Assembly (NCBI GenBank): GCA_016709155.1
Contig: JADJEI010000001.1
Span: 434,001-498,000, forward strand
DNA length: 64,000 nucleotides
From: Ignavibacteriales bacterium
GTDB taxonomy: Bacteria > Bacteroidota > Ignavibacteria > Ignavibacteriales > Ignavibacteriaceae
Direction: 5' to 3'
Position numbers and translations under genes: made by a program. Below, piece after piece: positions 28,209 through 37,755 of the stretch; within the stretch, counting starts at the first letter, position 1; every line of letters begins with the position of its first letter. The notes beneath the pieces are model-generated. The model was not told where the DNA came from. It did no database searches and saw only the letters and a list, made by a program, of their open reading frames with translations.

Positions 28209-29762
28209 CTATTTTATAAATTTCATCACCGCATCTGCACAATTTTTTCCATCAATTGCAGAAGAAACAATTCCTCCGGCATAACCTGCACCCTCCCCGC
28301 AGGGAAATAATCCTTCAATCTCAATGTGCATAAATGTTTCTTTGTCCCTCGGAATTCTGATTGGAGAACTTGTCCTCGTTTCGGCAGCAATGAGTTGTGC
28401 TTCTTCAGTGTAATAACCTTTCATTTTTTTATCGAAGATCAGCAACGCTTTTGATAATCCTTGCACTATAAATTCTGGCAGCGCTTCGTGAAGCGGTGCA
28501 GAAATTACTCCCGGAATGTAAGATGTTCCAGGCAGATTTGCAGATATTTTATTATTAATGAAATCTGTTACCCGCTGTGCTGGTGCAGTTTGTGTACCAC
28601 CCCCAAGTTTAAAAGCAAGCTGCTCAATTTCCATTTGCAGATTTAGCCCTGAAAATGGAAAATGATTCTCATATTTCTTCCAGTCTTTTTCACCGACTGA
28701 AACAACAATTCCAGAATTCGCAAACGGTGAGTCACGCCGTGAAAGCGACATACCGTTGACAACAATTTCACTCGGAGCAGTTGCAGCAGGAACAACAATT
28801 CCGCCCGGGCACATACAAAATGAATACACTCCCCTACCATTTACGTCACAAGTTGTGTTATAACTTGCTGCAGGTAAATTTTCACTTCTGATGTTTGAAT
28901 GATACATAATTTCATCTATCAAAGGCTGGGGGTGCTCAATTCGAACTCCCATCGCAAAAGGTTTTGGTTCAATCTTAATATTTTTTTTGTGAAGAAGATA
29001 ATAAATATCTCTTGCAGAATGCCCCGTTGCAAGAATAACAGCATCACCCGAAAACACTTCGCTATCATTCGCAACAACACCAATAATTCTTTTTTCTTTT
29101 AAAATAAAATCAGTAACACGCGAATTGAAATGAACCTCACCGCCGCAATTGATAATTGTATCTCTTACAGTCTGAACTATTTTCGGGAGATTATTAGAAC
29201 CGATATGTGGATGAGCATCAACCAAAATATCCTGCGAGGCTCCGTGCTGCACAAGAATATTCAAAATCTTTTTAATATCACCACGCTTTGTAGATCGTGT
29301 ATAAAGTTTGCCGTCGCTGTAAGTACCCGCTCCCCCTTCTCCAAAGCAATAATTAGAATCGGGATTAACAATATGATCCTGCTGAATAGCTTTTAAGTCT
29401 CGTCTTCTTGATTGGACATCTTTACCTCGTTCAAAAATTATAGGTTTAATTCCAAGTTCAATAAGACGAAGAGCGGCAAACATTCCTCCGGGACCGGAAC
29501 CGACAATAATTATTCTCTTATTTCCTTTTACAGGTTTATAAAGGATATTTCTTTCAACTATCTGCGGCTGTTCGTTGATATAAACATCACACAATAATTT
29601 AAAAACGGGCTGATATCTTCTTGCATCAATTGACCTGCGCAGGGGGATGATGGATGTAACATCGCTTGTTTCAATTTTTAACTCCCTGCCAGCCGCCGAC
29701 TTAATTGCCATTAAGTCATTTATTTTATCAGGAGAAATTATAAGTTCAATTTGTTTTTTCAT
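28209..29762 (-). CDS. FAD-dependent oxidoreductase (uncharacterised dehydrogenase family)
   Basis: This is a flavoprotein of 517 residues in the family of uncharacterised FAD-dependent dehydrogenases (COG2509-like). After an N-terminal helper domain of about 85 residues, the dinucleotide-binding motif is IVGSGPGGMFAALRLIELG at about 91-109. It is followed by FERG, the family-specific FGEGGAGTYSDGKLYTR, ILATGHSARD, and a C-terminal GLFPCGEGAGYAGGI that contacts FAD. The substrate is unknown for the family. It leads the run of enzyme genes read leftward and is separated by 37 bp from the SDR gene upstream. Confidence 0.85.
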   Translation of the reverse strand: MKKQIELIISPDKINDLMAIKSAAGRELKIETSDVTSIIPLRRSIDARRYQPVFKLLCDVYINEQPQIVERNILYKPVKGNKRIIIVGSGPGGMFAALRLIELGIKPIIFERGKDVQSRRRDLKAIQQDHIVNPDSNYCFGEGGAGTYSDGKLYTRSTKRGDIKKILNILVQHGASQDILVDAHPHIGSNNLPKIVQTVRDTIINCGGEVHFNSRVTDFILKEKRIIGVVANDSEVFSGDAVILATGHSARDIYYLLHKKNIKIEPKPFAMGVRIEHPQPLIDEIMYHSNIRSENLPAASYNTTCDVNGRGVYSFCMCPGGIVVPAATAPSEIVVNGMSLSRRDSPFANSGIVVSVGEKDWKKYENHFPFSGLNLQMEIEQLAFKLGGGTQTAPAQRVTDFINNKISANLPGTSYIPGVISAPLHEALPEFIVQGLSKALLIFDKKMKGYYTEEAQLIAAETRTSSPIRIPRDKETFMHIEIEGLFPCGEGAGYAGGIVSSAIDGKNCADAVMKFIK

Positions 29763-29799
29763 TTTACCTTGTCCTCTATTTAGGAGGAATTAAAAATAA

Positions 29800-30597
29800 T
29801 TAAAGCATTGATTTAGTAGCGCCGCCATCAACTTGAATTGTTGTGCCGGTTAAATAACTTGCTTGTTTAGAAGCAAGAAAAGCCACAAGTGAAGCTATTT
29901 CATCCGGAGTTCCGAGGCGATTCATAGGATTTTGCTTTGCCATTTCAACAAGAATTTCTTCATGAGATTTTCCTGAATCTTTTGCACGAACTACTGCAAG
30001 TTCGTACAAGCGATGGGTCAAAGTCATTCCCGGGGCAACATTATTGACCGTAATATTATGGCGTGCTACTTCATTACTAAGCGTCTTAGCAAAGCCGATC
30101 AAACCGCTTCGCAATGAATTTGAAAGCATTAGTTTTTCAACCGGCTGTTTTACAGAAATCGAAGTGATGTTGACTATCCTCCCCCATTCACTTTTAATCA
30201 TTGAAGGAAGAACGAACCTGGAAAATCTAACAGCACTCATCAAAACCTGATTATAGGCATCTTCCCAATCGCTCTCATTCAGTTCATCGAAAAACCCGGG
30301 TACAGGTCCACCGCAATTGTTTATTAATATTTCAATCGGTCCGAGTTTCTCGGTAACGGTTTTAACAGTGCTCTCAATATCTTTAGGATTATTTAATTCA
30401 CAGACAAGCCAGAATGGTTCTTTACCGAATTTATTTTTCATCTCAGTGCAAGTTTGTTCTAACTTTTCTTTTGAACGTGAACAGATTGCAACATTGCATC
30501 CTTCAGCCATTAATGCTGCTGCAGCAGCTCTACCTATACCTTGACTTGCGGCGGTTACCAGAGCAGTTTTATTTTGAATACCATAATCCATAATCAC
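29800..30597 (-). CDS. SDR family oxidoreductase
   Basis: This short-chain dehydrogenase/reductase has 265 residues (263 from the second Met, MDYGIQN). The NAD(P) motif is TAASQGIGRA near the N-terminus. NNCGGP marks the structural NNAG position and NITSISVKQP the catalytic serine region. The usual YxxxK is replaced by LMLSNSLRSG, a variant seen in a subgroup of SDR proteins, so classical catalysis is uncertain. The C-terminus ASYLTGTTIQVDGGATKSM is typical. The substrate cannot be inferred. It lies just downstream of acetate kinase. Confidence 0.82.
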   Translation of the reverse strand: MIMDYGIQNKTALVTAASQGIGRAAAAALMAEGCNVAICSRSKEKLEQTCTEMKNKFGKEPFWLVCELNNPKDIESTVKTVTEKLGPIEILINNCGGPVPGFFDELNESDWEDAYNQVLMSAVRFSRFVLPSMIKSEWGRIVNITSISVKQPVEKLMLSNSLRSGLIGFAKTLSNEVARHNITVNNVAPGMTLTHRLYELAVVRAKDSGKSHEEILVEMAKQNPMNRLGTPDEIASLVAFLASKQASYLTGTTIQVDGGATKSML

Positions 30598-30617
30598 CTT
30601 CTAAGATCAAAAGAATT

Positions 30618-31814
30618 TTATTTTATTTCTGAAACAATCTTTGCTGTATCAAGCGCAATCACAAGTTCCTCATTCGTGGGAATGCGTAGAACTTTAACAC
30701 GTGAATTATCAGTTGAAATCACCTCCCTTTTTTCCTCATTCTTCAGTTCATCTATTTCAATTCCAAGGAATTCAAGATCTTTGCAGACTTCGGCACGCAC
30801 TTCGGGGGAGTTCTCGCCAATACCACCGGTAAACACAAATGCATCGAGCCCTCCCATTGCCGCAGCATAGGCACCAAGGTATTTTTTAATTTTATAGCAA
30901 AAAATATCAAAGGCATATTTAGACCGCTTCTGGTCATCCTTCATTGCCGCAAGAATTTCCCGCATATCGCTGCTCTCGCCGCTTATTCCAATTAATCCAC
31001 TGTGTTTATTCAGAAGGGTACCAGCTTCACTAAGCGTTAAACCTTCTTTGCTCATTATGTAAAGGATCAGGGAAGGATCGAGATCACCGCTTCTTGTTCC
31101 CATGAGCAATCCCTCAAGGGGGGTGAAGCCCATTGTGGTATCAATTGATTTGCCGTGGTGAACTGCAGACATACTGCAGCCATTGCCAAGATGGGCAGTC
31201 ACAATTTTCAAATCTTCTATTGGTTTTGCAAGGATTCGAGCAGCCATTTGCGAAACATACAAGTGGGAAGTTCCGTGAAATCCATAACGTCTGATTTTAT
31301 ATTTTTTATAAAGTTCATACGGAATTCCGTAGAGGTAGGCTTTCGGCGGCATTTTAACATGGAATGCTGTATCAAATACACCCACTTGCGGTGTATCGGG
31401 GAGAGTTCTGCTTACCGCCTGTATTCCTTTTATGTTAGCTGGATTGTGGAGCGGCGCTAACTCAATATTATCGTGAAGTACTTTCATAACTTCATCATTA
31501 ATCAAAACCGAATCTGAAAATGTCTCACCCCCATGAACAACACGATGCCCAACTGCTTCTATGTCGGACTTCTGCTCAATAACACCGTGATTCTTACTAA
31601 GCATTACACCTAAAACGTATTCAACGGCAATTGTGTGGTCAAGAATTTCACCAACGATTTTAATTTCATCGTCATTATATCTTTTGTGTGATAGCACTGC
31701 ACCCGTCATTCCGATTCTATCTACTAATCCCTTCGCTAAAGCAATTTTTTGTTCCGTATCTATAAATTGATACTTAATTGAAGAACTACCGCAGTTTAAA
31801 ACTAAGATTTTCAT
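30618..31814 (-). CDS. ackA: acetate kinase
   Basis: Acetate kinase interconverts acetyl phosphate plus ADP with acetate plus ATP. The 398-residue protein has the family signatures: N-terminal VLNCGSSSIKYQ, GHRVVHGGE, FDTAFH, YGFHGTSH, the nucleotide motif VTAHLGNGCS, MGFTPLEGLLMGTRSGD, and VFTGGIGENSPEVR near the C-terminus. The length is normal. No phosphotransacetylase gene is adjacent. It sits between an SDR gene and the hydroxyacyl-CoA dehydrogenase gene. Confidence 0.97.
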   Translation of the reverse strand: MKILVLNCGSSSIKYQFIDTEQKIALAKGLVDRIGMTGAVLSHKRYNDDEIKIVGEILDHTIAVEYVLGVMLSKNHGVIEQKSDIEAVGHRVVHGGETFSDSVLINDEVMKVLHDNIELAPLHNPANIKGIQAVSRTLPDTPQVGVFDTAFHVKMPPKAYLYGIPYELYKKYKIRRYGFHGTSHLYVSQMAARILAKPIEDLKIVTAHLGNGCSMSAVHHGKSIDTTMGFTPLEGLLMGTRSGDLDPSLILYIMSKEGLTLSEAGTLLNKHSGLIGISGESSDMREILAAMKDDQKRSKYAFDIFCYKIKKYLGAYAAAMGGLDAFVFTGGIGENSPEVRAEVCKDLEFLGIEIDELKNEEKREVISTDNSRVKVLRIPTNEELVIALDTAKIVSEIK

Positions 31815-31861
31815 TTTTTCATTTCTCTTTATTAAAAATTATTTGTTGAATATTCATGTGA

Positions 31862-32797
31862 TCAGGAAATAATTTTCCCGTTCTCATCGTATTTGTAAAA
31901 TCCCTCATTTGTTTTTTTACCAAGTTTTCTTTCACGTACTAATTTACGAAGCACAGGGCAGGCTCTGTATCGGGGTTCACCAAGAGTTTTCCAAAGTGTT
32001 TCCATCCAGGCGAGTACTTCATCGAGTCCCATCATATCTGCCATTTCCAATGGACCGTTCTGAAAATTATATCCTAATTTCATTGCAGTATCAATATCTT
32101 TTGCAGTTGCTACACCCTCCATTAAAATATACATTGCTTCATTGAGTAGAGGAACTATAGCACGGGTAGTTACAAACCCGGGATACTCGTAAACTTCAAC
32201 AGGTGTTTTCCCGATTCGTGCAGCAAAGATTTTTACTTTCTCCACTGTTTTATTTGATGTATGAAGTGATTTTACCAATTCGACCAATGGAATTTTGGGC
32301 ACTGGATTTAAGAAGTGCATACCTATCACCTGATCGTTTCTGGAAATTGACCCGGCAAGTTTTGTTAAGCTAAGCGTGGAAGTATTTGAAACAAATATAG
32401 TTTCTTTCTTTACCTGCTTATCAAGCTCAATAAATATTTTTTTCTTTAATTCAAAATCTTCTTCAACTGCTTCAATAATCAGATCGCAGTTTATTGATTT
32501 ATCAAGTTTAGTTTCCCACTTAACCCTTCCATTAATTGCGCGCTTTTCAGAATTAGTCATTGCCCATCGCTTTATTTCATGGTCAATTGATTCAAAGAAA
32601 TTTTTCTTAGCTCTGTCGAGTGATTTACTATCTTTCTCAATGATGATTACTTCAATTCCGGCAGCCGCAATGGTTTGTGCTATACCCCTGCCCATAATTC
32701 CCGCGCCAATGATTGCGACATTATTTATTCTTTCTGAGTCTTCATTCGAATTTGTTTTTTCGAGTAAGTCTTCAAGCTTTAATTTTTCTTCCTTCAT
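31862..32797 (-). CDS. 3-hydroxyacyl-CoA dehydrogenase
   Basis: This NAD-dependent dehydrogenase has 311 residues and is most like 3-hydroxybutyryl-CoA dehydrogenase. The Rossmann motif is GAGIMGRGIAQTIAAAG at about 30-46. Catalytic residues lie in SNTSTLSL and GMHFLNPVPKIPLVELV (the His). The C-terminal helical domain has GFVTTRAIVPLLNEAMYIL and GPLEMADMMGLD. It serves butyrate or fatty-acid type metabolism. An extra N-terminal 25 residues precede the core. It is four bases from the lipoprotein gene upstream, so the two are likely co-transcribed. Confidence 0.9.
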   Translation of the reverse strand: MKEEKLKLEDLLEKTNSNEDSERINNVAIIGAGIMGRGIAQTIAAAGIEVIIIEKDSKSLDRAKKNFFESIDHEIKRWAMTNSEKRAINGRVKWETKLDKSINCDLIIEAVEEDFELKKKIFIELDKQVKKETIFVSNTSTLSLTKLAGSISRNDQVIGMHFLNPVPKIPLVELVKSLHTSNKTVEKVKIFAARIGKTPVEVYEYPGFVTTRAIVPLLNEAMYILMEGVATAKDIDTAMKLGYNFQNGPLEMADMMGLDEVLAWMETLWKTLGEPRYRACPVLRKLVRERKLGKKTNEGFYKYDENGKIIS

Positions 32798-32800
32798 ATT

Positions 32801-33763
32801 TCACCTTGTTTTTTGATCCATTTTTTGTTTTAATAAATTTTGAATATCCGATAAATCTTTTTGATCAACTGTAAGATCTAATGAAACTTTATCATTATCC
32901 CGTTTAACTTTTATACTATTTAAAATCTCTTTTATCCTTCCATTGACATTTTTGGGGGAATAATTACTTATTGCCGAACGAATAGCAACGGAGAATAAAA
33001 ATGCATCTTTCTCATTTGACAATTCCCATATCGAAGCAAACTCTGCACCTGATTCGAATGAGCCAGAAAGTGAAATACTCTTAATCGAACTAAACATTTC
33101 TCTTGCAACTTCACTTCCACCTGAATTAGCTAATTGGCTTATTAAAATCGAAGCATAACTACCTTTATCTGTAACCATCCAATAATATTTTTTCTTTTGA
33201 ATATTATTTATAGCAGTCATCATTTCACCATTTTCTTTAATTGATTTAAAAACATCAGAAGTAATTGAGGCAATTGTTTCGTGATTGTTAACAATAAGAA
33301 GCAGCGACTTATTTGCAATATAATATTCTGCGGAGGGGTTACTTTCTTTAAAATATATTTTTTTTGTGTTGCTAAGATATGAACTAAAACTACTTTCAAA
33401 ATAGTTTTTAATCTTATCAATATTTTTATCGAAACGAATGATAAAAAGATTATTGCCTATCCAGGAAGTAGCGACATAAACTTCAGCAATACCATCGTCC
33501 ATTCCAATGCCGGTGGCGGATTCAAATTCACTTAGCCAGTTTTGTTTTTGGTAACCGTCTAATGATTTTTTAAAATACCCCTGCCATAAATCAGTTCGAC
33601 CTAATTGATTTAGGTCCATAAACAAAACAAATTCGGATCCGTGGGGAATGTAATTAAAGGCTTCCAGTTGTTCATTGGTAAGCGATTCAGGCTGATCTTC
33701 ATTATTACAACCAAAACAAAAAATTAGAGCTAAAGTTGAAAATATAATCCCCGAAAACTTCAT
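32801..33763 (-). CDS. lipoprotein of unknown function
   Basis: A 320-residue lipoprotein with signal peptide and lipobox CFGC (Cys19), then a soluble domain containing HGSEFVLFMDLNQLG and long alternating beta/alpha sequence. It resembles exported proteins with a duplicated DUF3352-like fold, but I cannot name it. It lies between the ABC transporter genes (one base away) and the dehydrogenase gene (three bases away), so it belongs to the same transcript. Confidence 0.7.
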   Translation of the reverse strand: MKFSGIIFSTLALIFCFGCNNEDQPESLTNEQLEAFNYIPHGSEFVLFMDLNQLGRTDLWQGYFKKSLDGYQKQNWLSEFESATGIGMDDGIAEVYVATSWIGNNLFIIRFDKNIDKIKNYFESSFSSYLSNTKKIYFKESNPSAEYYIANKSLLLIVNNHETIASITSDVFKSIKENGEMMTAINNIQKKKYYWMVTDKGSYASILISQLANSGGSEVAREMFSSIKSISLSGSFESGAEFASIWELSNEKDAFLFSVAIRSAISNYSPKNVNGRIKEILNSIKVKRDNDKVSLDLTVDQKDLSDIQNLLKQKMDQKTR

Positions 33764-33764
33764 C

Positions 33765-34586
33765 TTAAAAATCTTTTTTTCTAAATAAATAAATCGTAAA
33801 TCCTAACATTAAAATTAAAAACAAAAACGATGTCAAAACAGGTTGATAGTCTGTGATTCCTTGACCGGTAGAAACATTATACAAAATATTTCCCATCAGC
33901 TCAGAAATTTTTGGGATACAATAATAAAGCACATCTATTGCTGTTCGTGCAATTTCATTTTCGATCATTGGTTTAAATTGTGTTCTGCCGGCTAAAAGTA
34001 ATGGGCTCAGAATTATAAGAACAAAGTATGCAATCATCATTCCAGGTATAGAACTTTTTGTCATCACCCCAAATAATATTATGATTGAGTACAGAACGGC
34101 AAAAGCAAAAGTAATTATTAGGGCAGAGAGCAAGAATGAAAAATCCCAATAAGAAAATTTTAAAGAAATGATCAGCCAAACACCGAGTATTAGCAATAAA
34201 ATATTTATAAAAACAACGAGCACTCCCCCAAGGTATTTTCCAATAATTAATTGATCGCGAGAAATCGGTTTGGATAATAGTAAATCAATATTTCCTTTTT
34301 CAAGCATGGTGGGGATAAAACTTGAGCTGGCAAAAATAGAGAGAAGAATGCACAAACCTGCCAGCGGAGATATAACAAGAAATTCTAATGAAGAAATAAT
34401 TTCTTTCATTGAACCAGAGCCTCCTGCTTTGTTGATTGAACCAATCAACATATCTACATTTAATATGCTGTAAGTTCCAATCATTATCAGCAGCACCAAA
34501 ACAGTAACTATCAAAAAAAATATAAAGACCTTACGCGCAAATGCTTCTCTTATTGTGGCGAGCGAGACTATCCAAATATTTTTCAT
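33765..34586 (-). CDS. ABC-2 type transporter permease
   Basis: The membrane protein has 273 residues and about six helices: VFIFFLIVTVLVLLIMIG near residue 25, FLVISPLAGLCILLSIFASS, GVLVVFINILLLILGVWLII, FLLSALIITFAFAVLYSIIILF, MMIAYFVLIILSPLLLAG and FLFLILMLGFTIYLF at the end. It is an ABC-2 permease whose start overlaps the ATPase gene by four bases. GNIDLLLSKPISRDQLIIGK is the typical cytoplasmic loop. The transported substrate is unknown. Confidence 0.87.
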   Translation of the reverse strand: MKNIWIVSLATIREAFARKVFIFFLIVTVLVLLIMIGTYSILNVDMLIGSINKAGGSGSMKEIISSLEFLVISPLAGLCILLSIFASSSFIPTMLEKGNIDLLLSKPISRDQLIIGKYLGGVLVVFINILLLILGVWLIISLKFSYWDFSFLLSALIITFAFAVLYSIIILFGVMTKSSIPGMMIAYFVLIILSPLLLAGRTQFKPMIENEIARTAIDVLYYCIPKISELMGNILYNVSTGQGITDYQPVLTSFLFLILMLGFTIYLFRKKDF

Positions 34587-35521
34587 TTCGATATTCCTTC
34601 TTCCGACTCTTTTATCACAGAGATAAACATATCTTCGAGAGAGGTCCGAAGCGGTTTAATTTCTTTAATTAATATTTGTCTACTCCGGAGTTCATCAATT
34701 AAAATATTTAACTCAATTAGCGATGAAACACGTACCGATATTAACCCTTCCTTTTGCTTTTTTATTTGCAAACCCGAAATATCTGACTGAAAATTTCCAC
34801 CACTGAAGTTGTCGAGCATTATTTCATATTCTTCTTTTCTTTCAGTCAATTCCTTAACTGTACCATCGCGCAAAAGCTGTCCACGATTAAGAATCCCAAC
34901 TCTATCCGTTATTAATTCAACCTCTGAAAGCAGATGACTATTAAGGAAAATAGTTTTCTGCCTGTTTTTTAATTCCACAAGCAAGTCTCGAATTTCTTTT
35001 CTACCAATTGGATCAACGCCATCAGTTGGTTCATCTAAAAAAATAAGATCGGGATCGTTAACAAGCGCTTGGGCAAGTCCTAAACGCTGCATCATACCTT
35101 TAGAATAAGATTTGATTTTTGTTTTTTTCCATTGTAAAAGTTTTACCAGTTCAAGAAGTTCATCTATTTTTTTTTCAAGTTCTACCCCATCCTTTCCGCT
35201 TAAGCGTCCGAAATATTTTAGCACTTGATAACCTGTTAAATAGGATGGGTATTTATGATTTTCCGGGAGATAGCCTACTCTGTTTTTAAAATGATAATTA
35301 TGGGGATCACTCCCTAGTATAACTGCGCTGCCTGAAGTTTGAAAAGTGATTCCAAGCAATATTTTTACAAGTGTTGTTTTGCCGGCGCCATTAGGACCGA
35401 GAAGACCGAATATTTTTCCTCTTTCCACACTAAGTGACAATTCTTGTAAAGCATTTACTTTGCTTTTGCCATAATTCGAGCTGTAAATTTTAGATAGTAA
35501 AGTTGTTTCGACCGCATTCAT
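34583..35521 (-). CDS. ABC transporter ATP-binding protein
   Basis: The ATPase has 312 residues. Walker A is GPNGAGKTT at about 41-49, the signature is YSKGMMQR and Walker B is LIFLDEPTDGVDP. The switch His lies in FLNSHLLSEVE. A C-terminal extension of about 80 residues is common in ABC-2 (CcmA/NatA-like) ATPases. It pairs with the overlapping permease gene. The substrate is unknown. Confidence 0.9.
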   Translation of the reverse strand: MNAVETTLLSKIYSSNYGKSKVNALQELSLSVERGKIFGLLGPNGAGKTTLVKILLGITFQTSGSAVILGSDPHNYHFKNRVGYLPENHKYPSYLTGYQVLKYFGRLSGKDGVELEKKIDELLELVKLLQWKKTKIKSYSKGMMQRLGLAQALVNDPDLIFLDEPTDGVDPIGRKEIRDLLVELKNRQKTIFLNSHLLSEVELITDRVGILNRGQLLRDGTVKELTERKEEYEIMLDNFSGGNFQSDISGLQIKKQKEGLISVRVSSLIELNILIDELRSRQILIKEIKPLRTSLEDMFISVIKESEEGISK

Positions 35522-35722
35522 AGATTATTTATTGTTTATAAAGACAAAATTTTGCTTATCAAATTTACGGATTTTTAGCTTGAAGATAATTTAAATTGTG
35601 AGAAACAATATTTGAACTTTATATTGAAAGGTAATATAAAATTTTGATTTTGATATTAATAAATTGTTAAGCTGACAAATAGTTATTAATTTTACATTAG
35701 TAATAACCTTGAATAATTTTTT

Positions 35723-35795
35723 GCGGGCGTAACTCAGTTGGTAGAGTGTCAGCTTCCCAAGCTGAATGTCGCGGGTTCGAATCCCGTCGCCCGCT
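35723..35795 (+). tRNA. tRNA-Gly (anticodon CCC)
   Basis: A 73-nt cloverleaf. Acceptor GCGGGCG pairs with CGCCCGC, the anticodon stem is TCAGC/GCTGA with loop TTCCCAA giving anticodon CCC, and the T arm contains GGTTCGAATCC. The discriminator is T, and no CCA is encoded. Confidence 0.93.
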
Positions 35796-35874
35796 CAAGA
35801 TAATTTTTTGGAAAGTTGACGTAAATATTTCATATTTGTAACACAAATTTTCAAGATAAATATCAAGAAAATTT

Positions 35875-35949
35875 GGGCGCTTAGCTCAGCTGGTTTAGAG
35901 CATCTGCCTTACAAGCAGAGGGTCCGGGGTTCGAATCCCTGAGCGCCCA
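35875..35949 (+). tRNA. tRNA-Val (anticodon TAC)
   Basis: A 75-nt cloverleaf. Acceptor GGGCGCT pairs with AGCGCCC, the anticodon stem is TCTGC/GCAGA with loop CTTACAA giving TAC, and the T arm contains GGTTCGAATCC. The discriminator is A. It lies 79 bp after tRNA-Gly and is probably co-transcribed. The rest of the gene-free stretch 35522-36028 shows only the following terminator. Confidence 0.95.
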
Positions 35950-35959
35950 CATAAAAATT

Positions 35960-35985
35960 ATCCCACATTAAAGTGGGATTTTTTA
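35960..35985 (+). terminator. terminator after tRNA pair
   Basis: ATCCCAC (35960-35966) pairs with GTGGGAT (35973-35979), followed by a T run to 35984. Confidence 0.8.
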
Positions 35986-36028
35986 TTCTACTATTAACAT
36001 CTCAATTCTTAATCTAAAGACTACTGTA

Positions 36029-36628
36029 TTAATTCTGATCGAATTTTAATTTTAGATTTTCATAATCTTCAGGCCTGTTTAGATTAAAAAATAATTCATC
36101 TTTATAGAAAAGTAATTTTTCAGGATGAATAATTTCTGCATCCACACTTTTTAAGAAACAATGGAATGACTTATCACTCATTTCATTGTTTGAGATAAAT
36201 TTTTCAATTTCCTTTAAAATCTTTTTTGAGTAGCGTCCAACCAATGGCTGATGATAACCTGCAGTTTCACAAAATTTTATCGGTTTATCACTTTTGTATT
36301 CGATAATGTATTCAATCATTTCTTTGCTCATTAAAGGAACATCACATGAAATAATAAAATTTTGTTCGGTTTTTGAGTTAAGTAATCCTGAATGAATTCC
36401 GGCGAGTGGTCCTTTCCATTTGTAAATATCTTTATATAAAGGAAGGTTGAGAAATTTGTATTCATCAGGCGTGTTTGTGATTATTATTACTTCAGAAAAA
36501 ATTGATTTCAACAAATCAACAATACGCTCGATGATGCTTCGATTTCCTAATTCCAAAAAAGATTTGTTCACTCCCATTCGAGAGCTTTTGCCGCCGGCAA
36601 GAATTACTCCGGTTATATCAAAATACAT
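36029..36628 (-). CDS. mobA: molybdenum cofactor guanylyltransferase-like
   Basis: MobA attaches GMP to molybdopterin to make the bis-MGD cofactor. The 199-residue protein has the nucleotidyltransferase motif LAGGKSSRMGVNKSFLE at about 10-26, WKGPLAGIHSGL and the metal-binding FIISCDVPLMS, which are characteristic. The C-terminus FFNLNRPEDYENL also fits. The start overlaps the tail of the truncated PhnD-like gene upstream by 16 bp. No other molybdopterin genes are adjacent, though FmdE-type proteins lie 4 kb and 7 kb upstream in the same orientation. Confidence 0.88.
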   Translation of the reverse strand: MYFDITGVILAGGKSSRMGVNKSFLELGNRSIIERIVDLLKSIFSEVIIITNTPDEYKFLNLPLYKDIYKWKGPLAGIHSGLLNSKTEQNFIISCDVPLMSKEMIEYIIEYKSDKPIKFCETAGYHQPLVGRYSKKILKEIEKFISNNEMSDKSFHCFLKSVDAEIIHPEKLLFYKDELFFNLNRPEDYENLKLKFDQN

Positions 36629-36957
36629 TTCACTATTTCTTCATTTTGCAGTTTAAGTTTATTTTCTTTCAACAATTCATTCACTTCAGCATAAGTTTTT
36701 CTTTGCTTGAATTCAATCGGCACACCAAGCTTAGGTGAGATGTAATCAATCAAATCTTTATAAAGATTGAAAGTCTCAATCGGTGAAATCATCGTGGAAA
36801 TTTCAACATAAATTTTTTGCTGCGATGATAATTGTGTTGAATAAAAAGATATTTTTTCATCCTGTAGAATTATCTCTTTCACATTGCGGTCAGAGTTGCA
36901 GCATGCGAATAAAAATAAAATTAGGGCTAAAGCGAAAAAATTAAGCAGTCTATTCAT
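36613..36957 (-). pseudogene. truncated PhnD-like substrate-binding lipoprotein
   Basis: The 114-residue frame starts as a lipoprotein (signal peptide with lipobox LFAC) and continues like the first 75 residues of a phosphonate/phosphate-type substrate-binding protein: YKDLIDYISPKLGVPIEF followed by KQRKTYAEVNELLKENK. Family members normally run to about 280-300 residues. Here the sequence ends with KLKLQNEEIVKCILI and runs into mobA, so about two thirds are missing. It is a probable remnant left by a deletion; a short functional lipoprotein is the alternative. Confidence 0.65.
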
Positions 36958-37049
36958 TTCAGTAATATTGATTTACTTTTAAATCAAATATATGGAAATT
37001 TAAAATGACGAACTTATTTTAAGAAATGTGAAATTGCATTGAGACTTTT

Positions 37050-37751
37050 TTAAAATGTTACATTGATTAAATAAACCCCACCCAATATTACCAGCACACC
37101 ACAAATTTTCTTTATCCATAAAATTGCTTTCGACTCTTCAGTCCAGTTTAAGTATTGCTGAACTTTTTTTGATAAAGTTCCGGCTCCAACAATTACTGAG
37201 CAATGACCGATACCAAAAGCTAACAACAACAATGAGGCAGATGCAAAATTTGTTTGTGCAGTTTGAAATACGATACCAAGTACAGGTGCCATATAAGCAA
37301 ACGTGCAAGGTCCAAGCGCAATTCCAAAAAGTAATCCAAGGATTAGTGCAGCTAATAATCCTTTAGATTTTGTTTGTCTTAATGCTGAGTTGTTCCAATC
37401 AAACTTTATAATATCTAAAAGATAAAGTCCAACAAGAAAGAAAATTCCTGCAACAAGGTAATTTCCCGTTGATCCGACATCACCCATTAATCTTCCGAGT
37501 GACGCTGTGATGATTCCAATTGCAGCAATTGTAATAAGTATACCAACTGAAAAAATCAGTGAGATATAAAATGTTCTACTAAGTGCAATTTTACCTTGCG
37601 AACTTATAAACCCAACAACAAGTGGAATGCTTGATAAATGACAGGGCGAAAGCAGAATAGACAAAACTCCCCATCCGAATGATGCCATCAATGCTATCCA
37701 ATAGTTTTCGTACAGGGCGTTACTTAGTACTGTGAATATTTCTTCAATCAT
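37050..37751 (-). CDS. ccdA: CcdA/DsbD-like thiol-disulfide transporter
   Basis: The membrane protein has 233 residues and six predicted helices. It is of the CcdA/DsbD transmembrane family, which carries reducing equivalents from cytoplasmic thioredoxin across the membrane. The two helix-embedded cysteines are visible in LLSPCHLSSIPLVVGF and ALGPCTFAYMAPVLG. The family functions in cytochrome c maturation or reduction of exported thioredoxins. It lies four bases after an exported thioredoxin gene, its probable partner. Confidence 0.9.
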   Translation of the reverse strand: MIEEIFTVLSNALYENYWIALMASFGWGVLSILLSPCHLSSIPLVVGFISSQGKIALSRTFYISLIFSVGILITIAAIGIITASLGRLMGDVGSTGNYLVAGIFFLVGLYLLDIIKFDWNNSALRQTKSKGLLAALILGLLFGIALGPCTFAYMAPVLGIVFQTAQTNFASASLLLLAFGIGHCSVIVGAGTLSKKVQQYLNWTEESKAILWIKKICGVLVILGGVYLINVTF

Positions 37752-37755
37752 ATAA

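Noticed and set aside
28643..29597. Several open frames opposite or within the FAD oxidoreductase gene
   Set aside because: They are shadows of the conserved coding frame, without start signals or recognisable domains.
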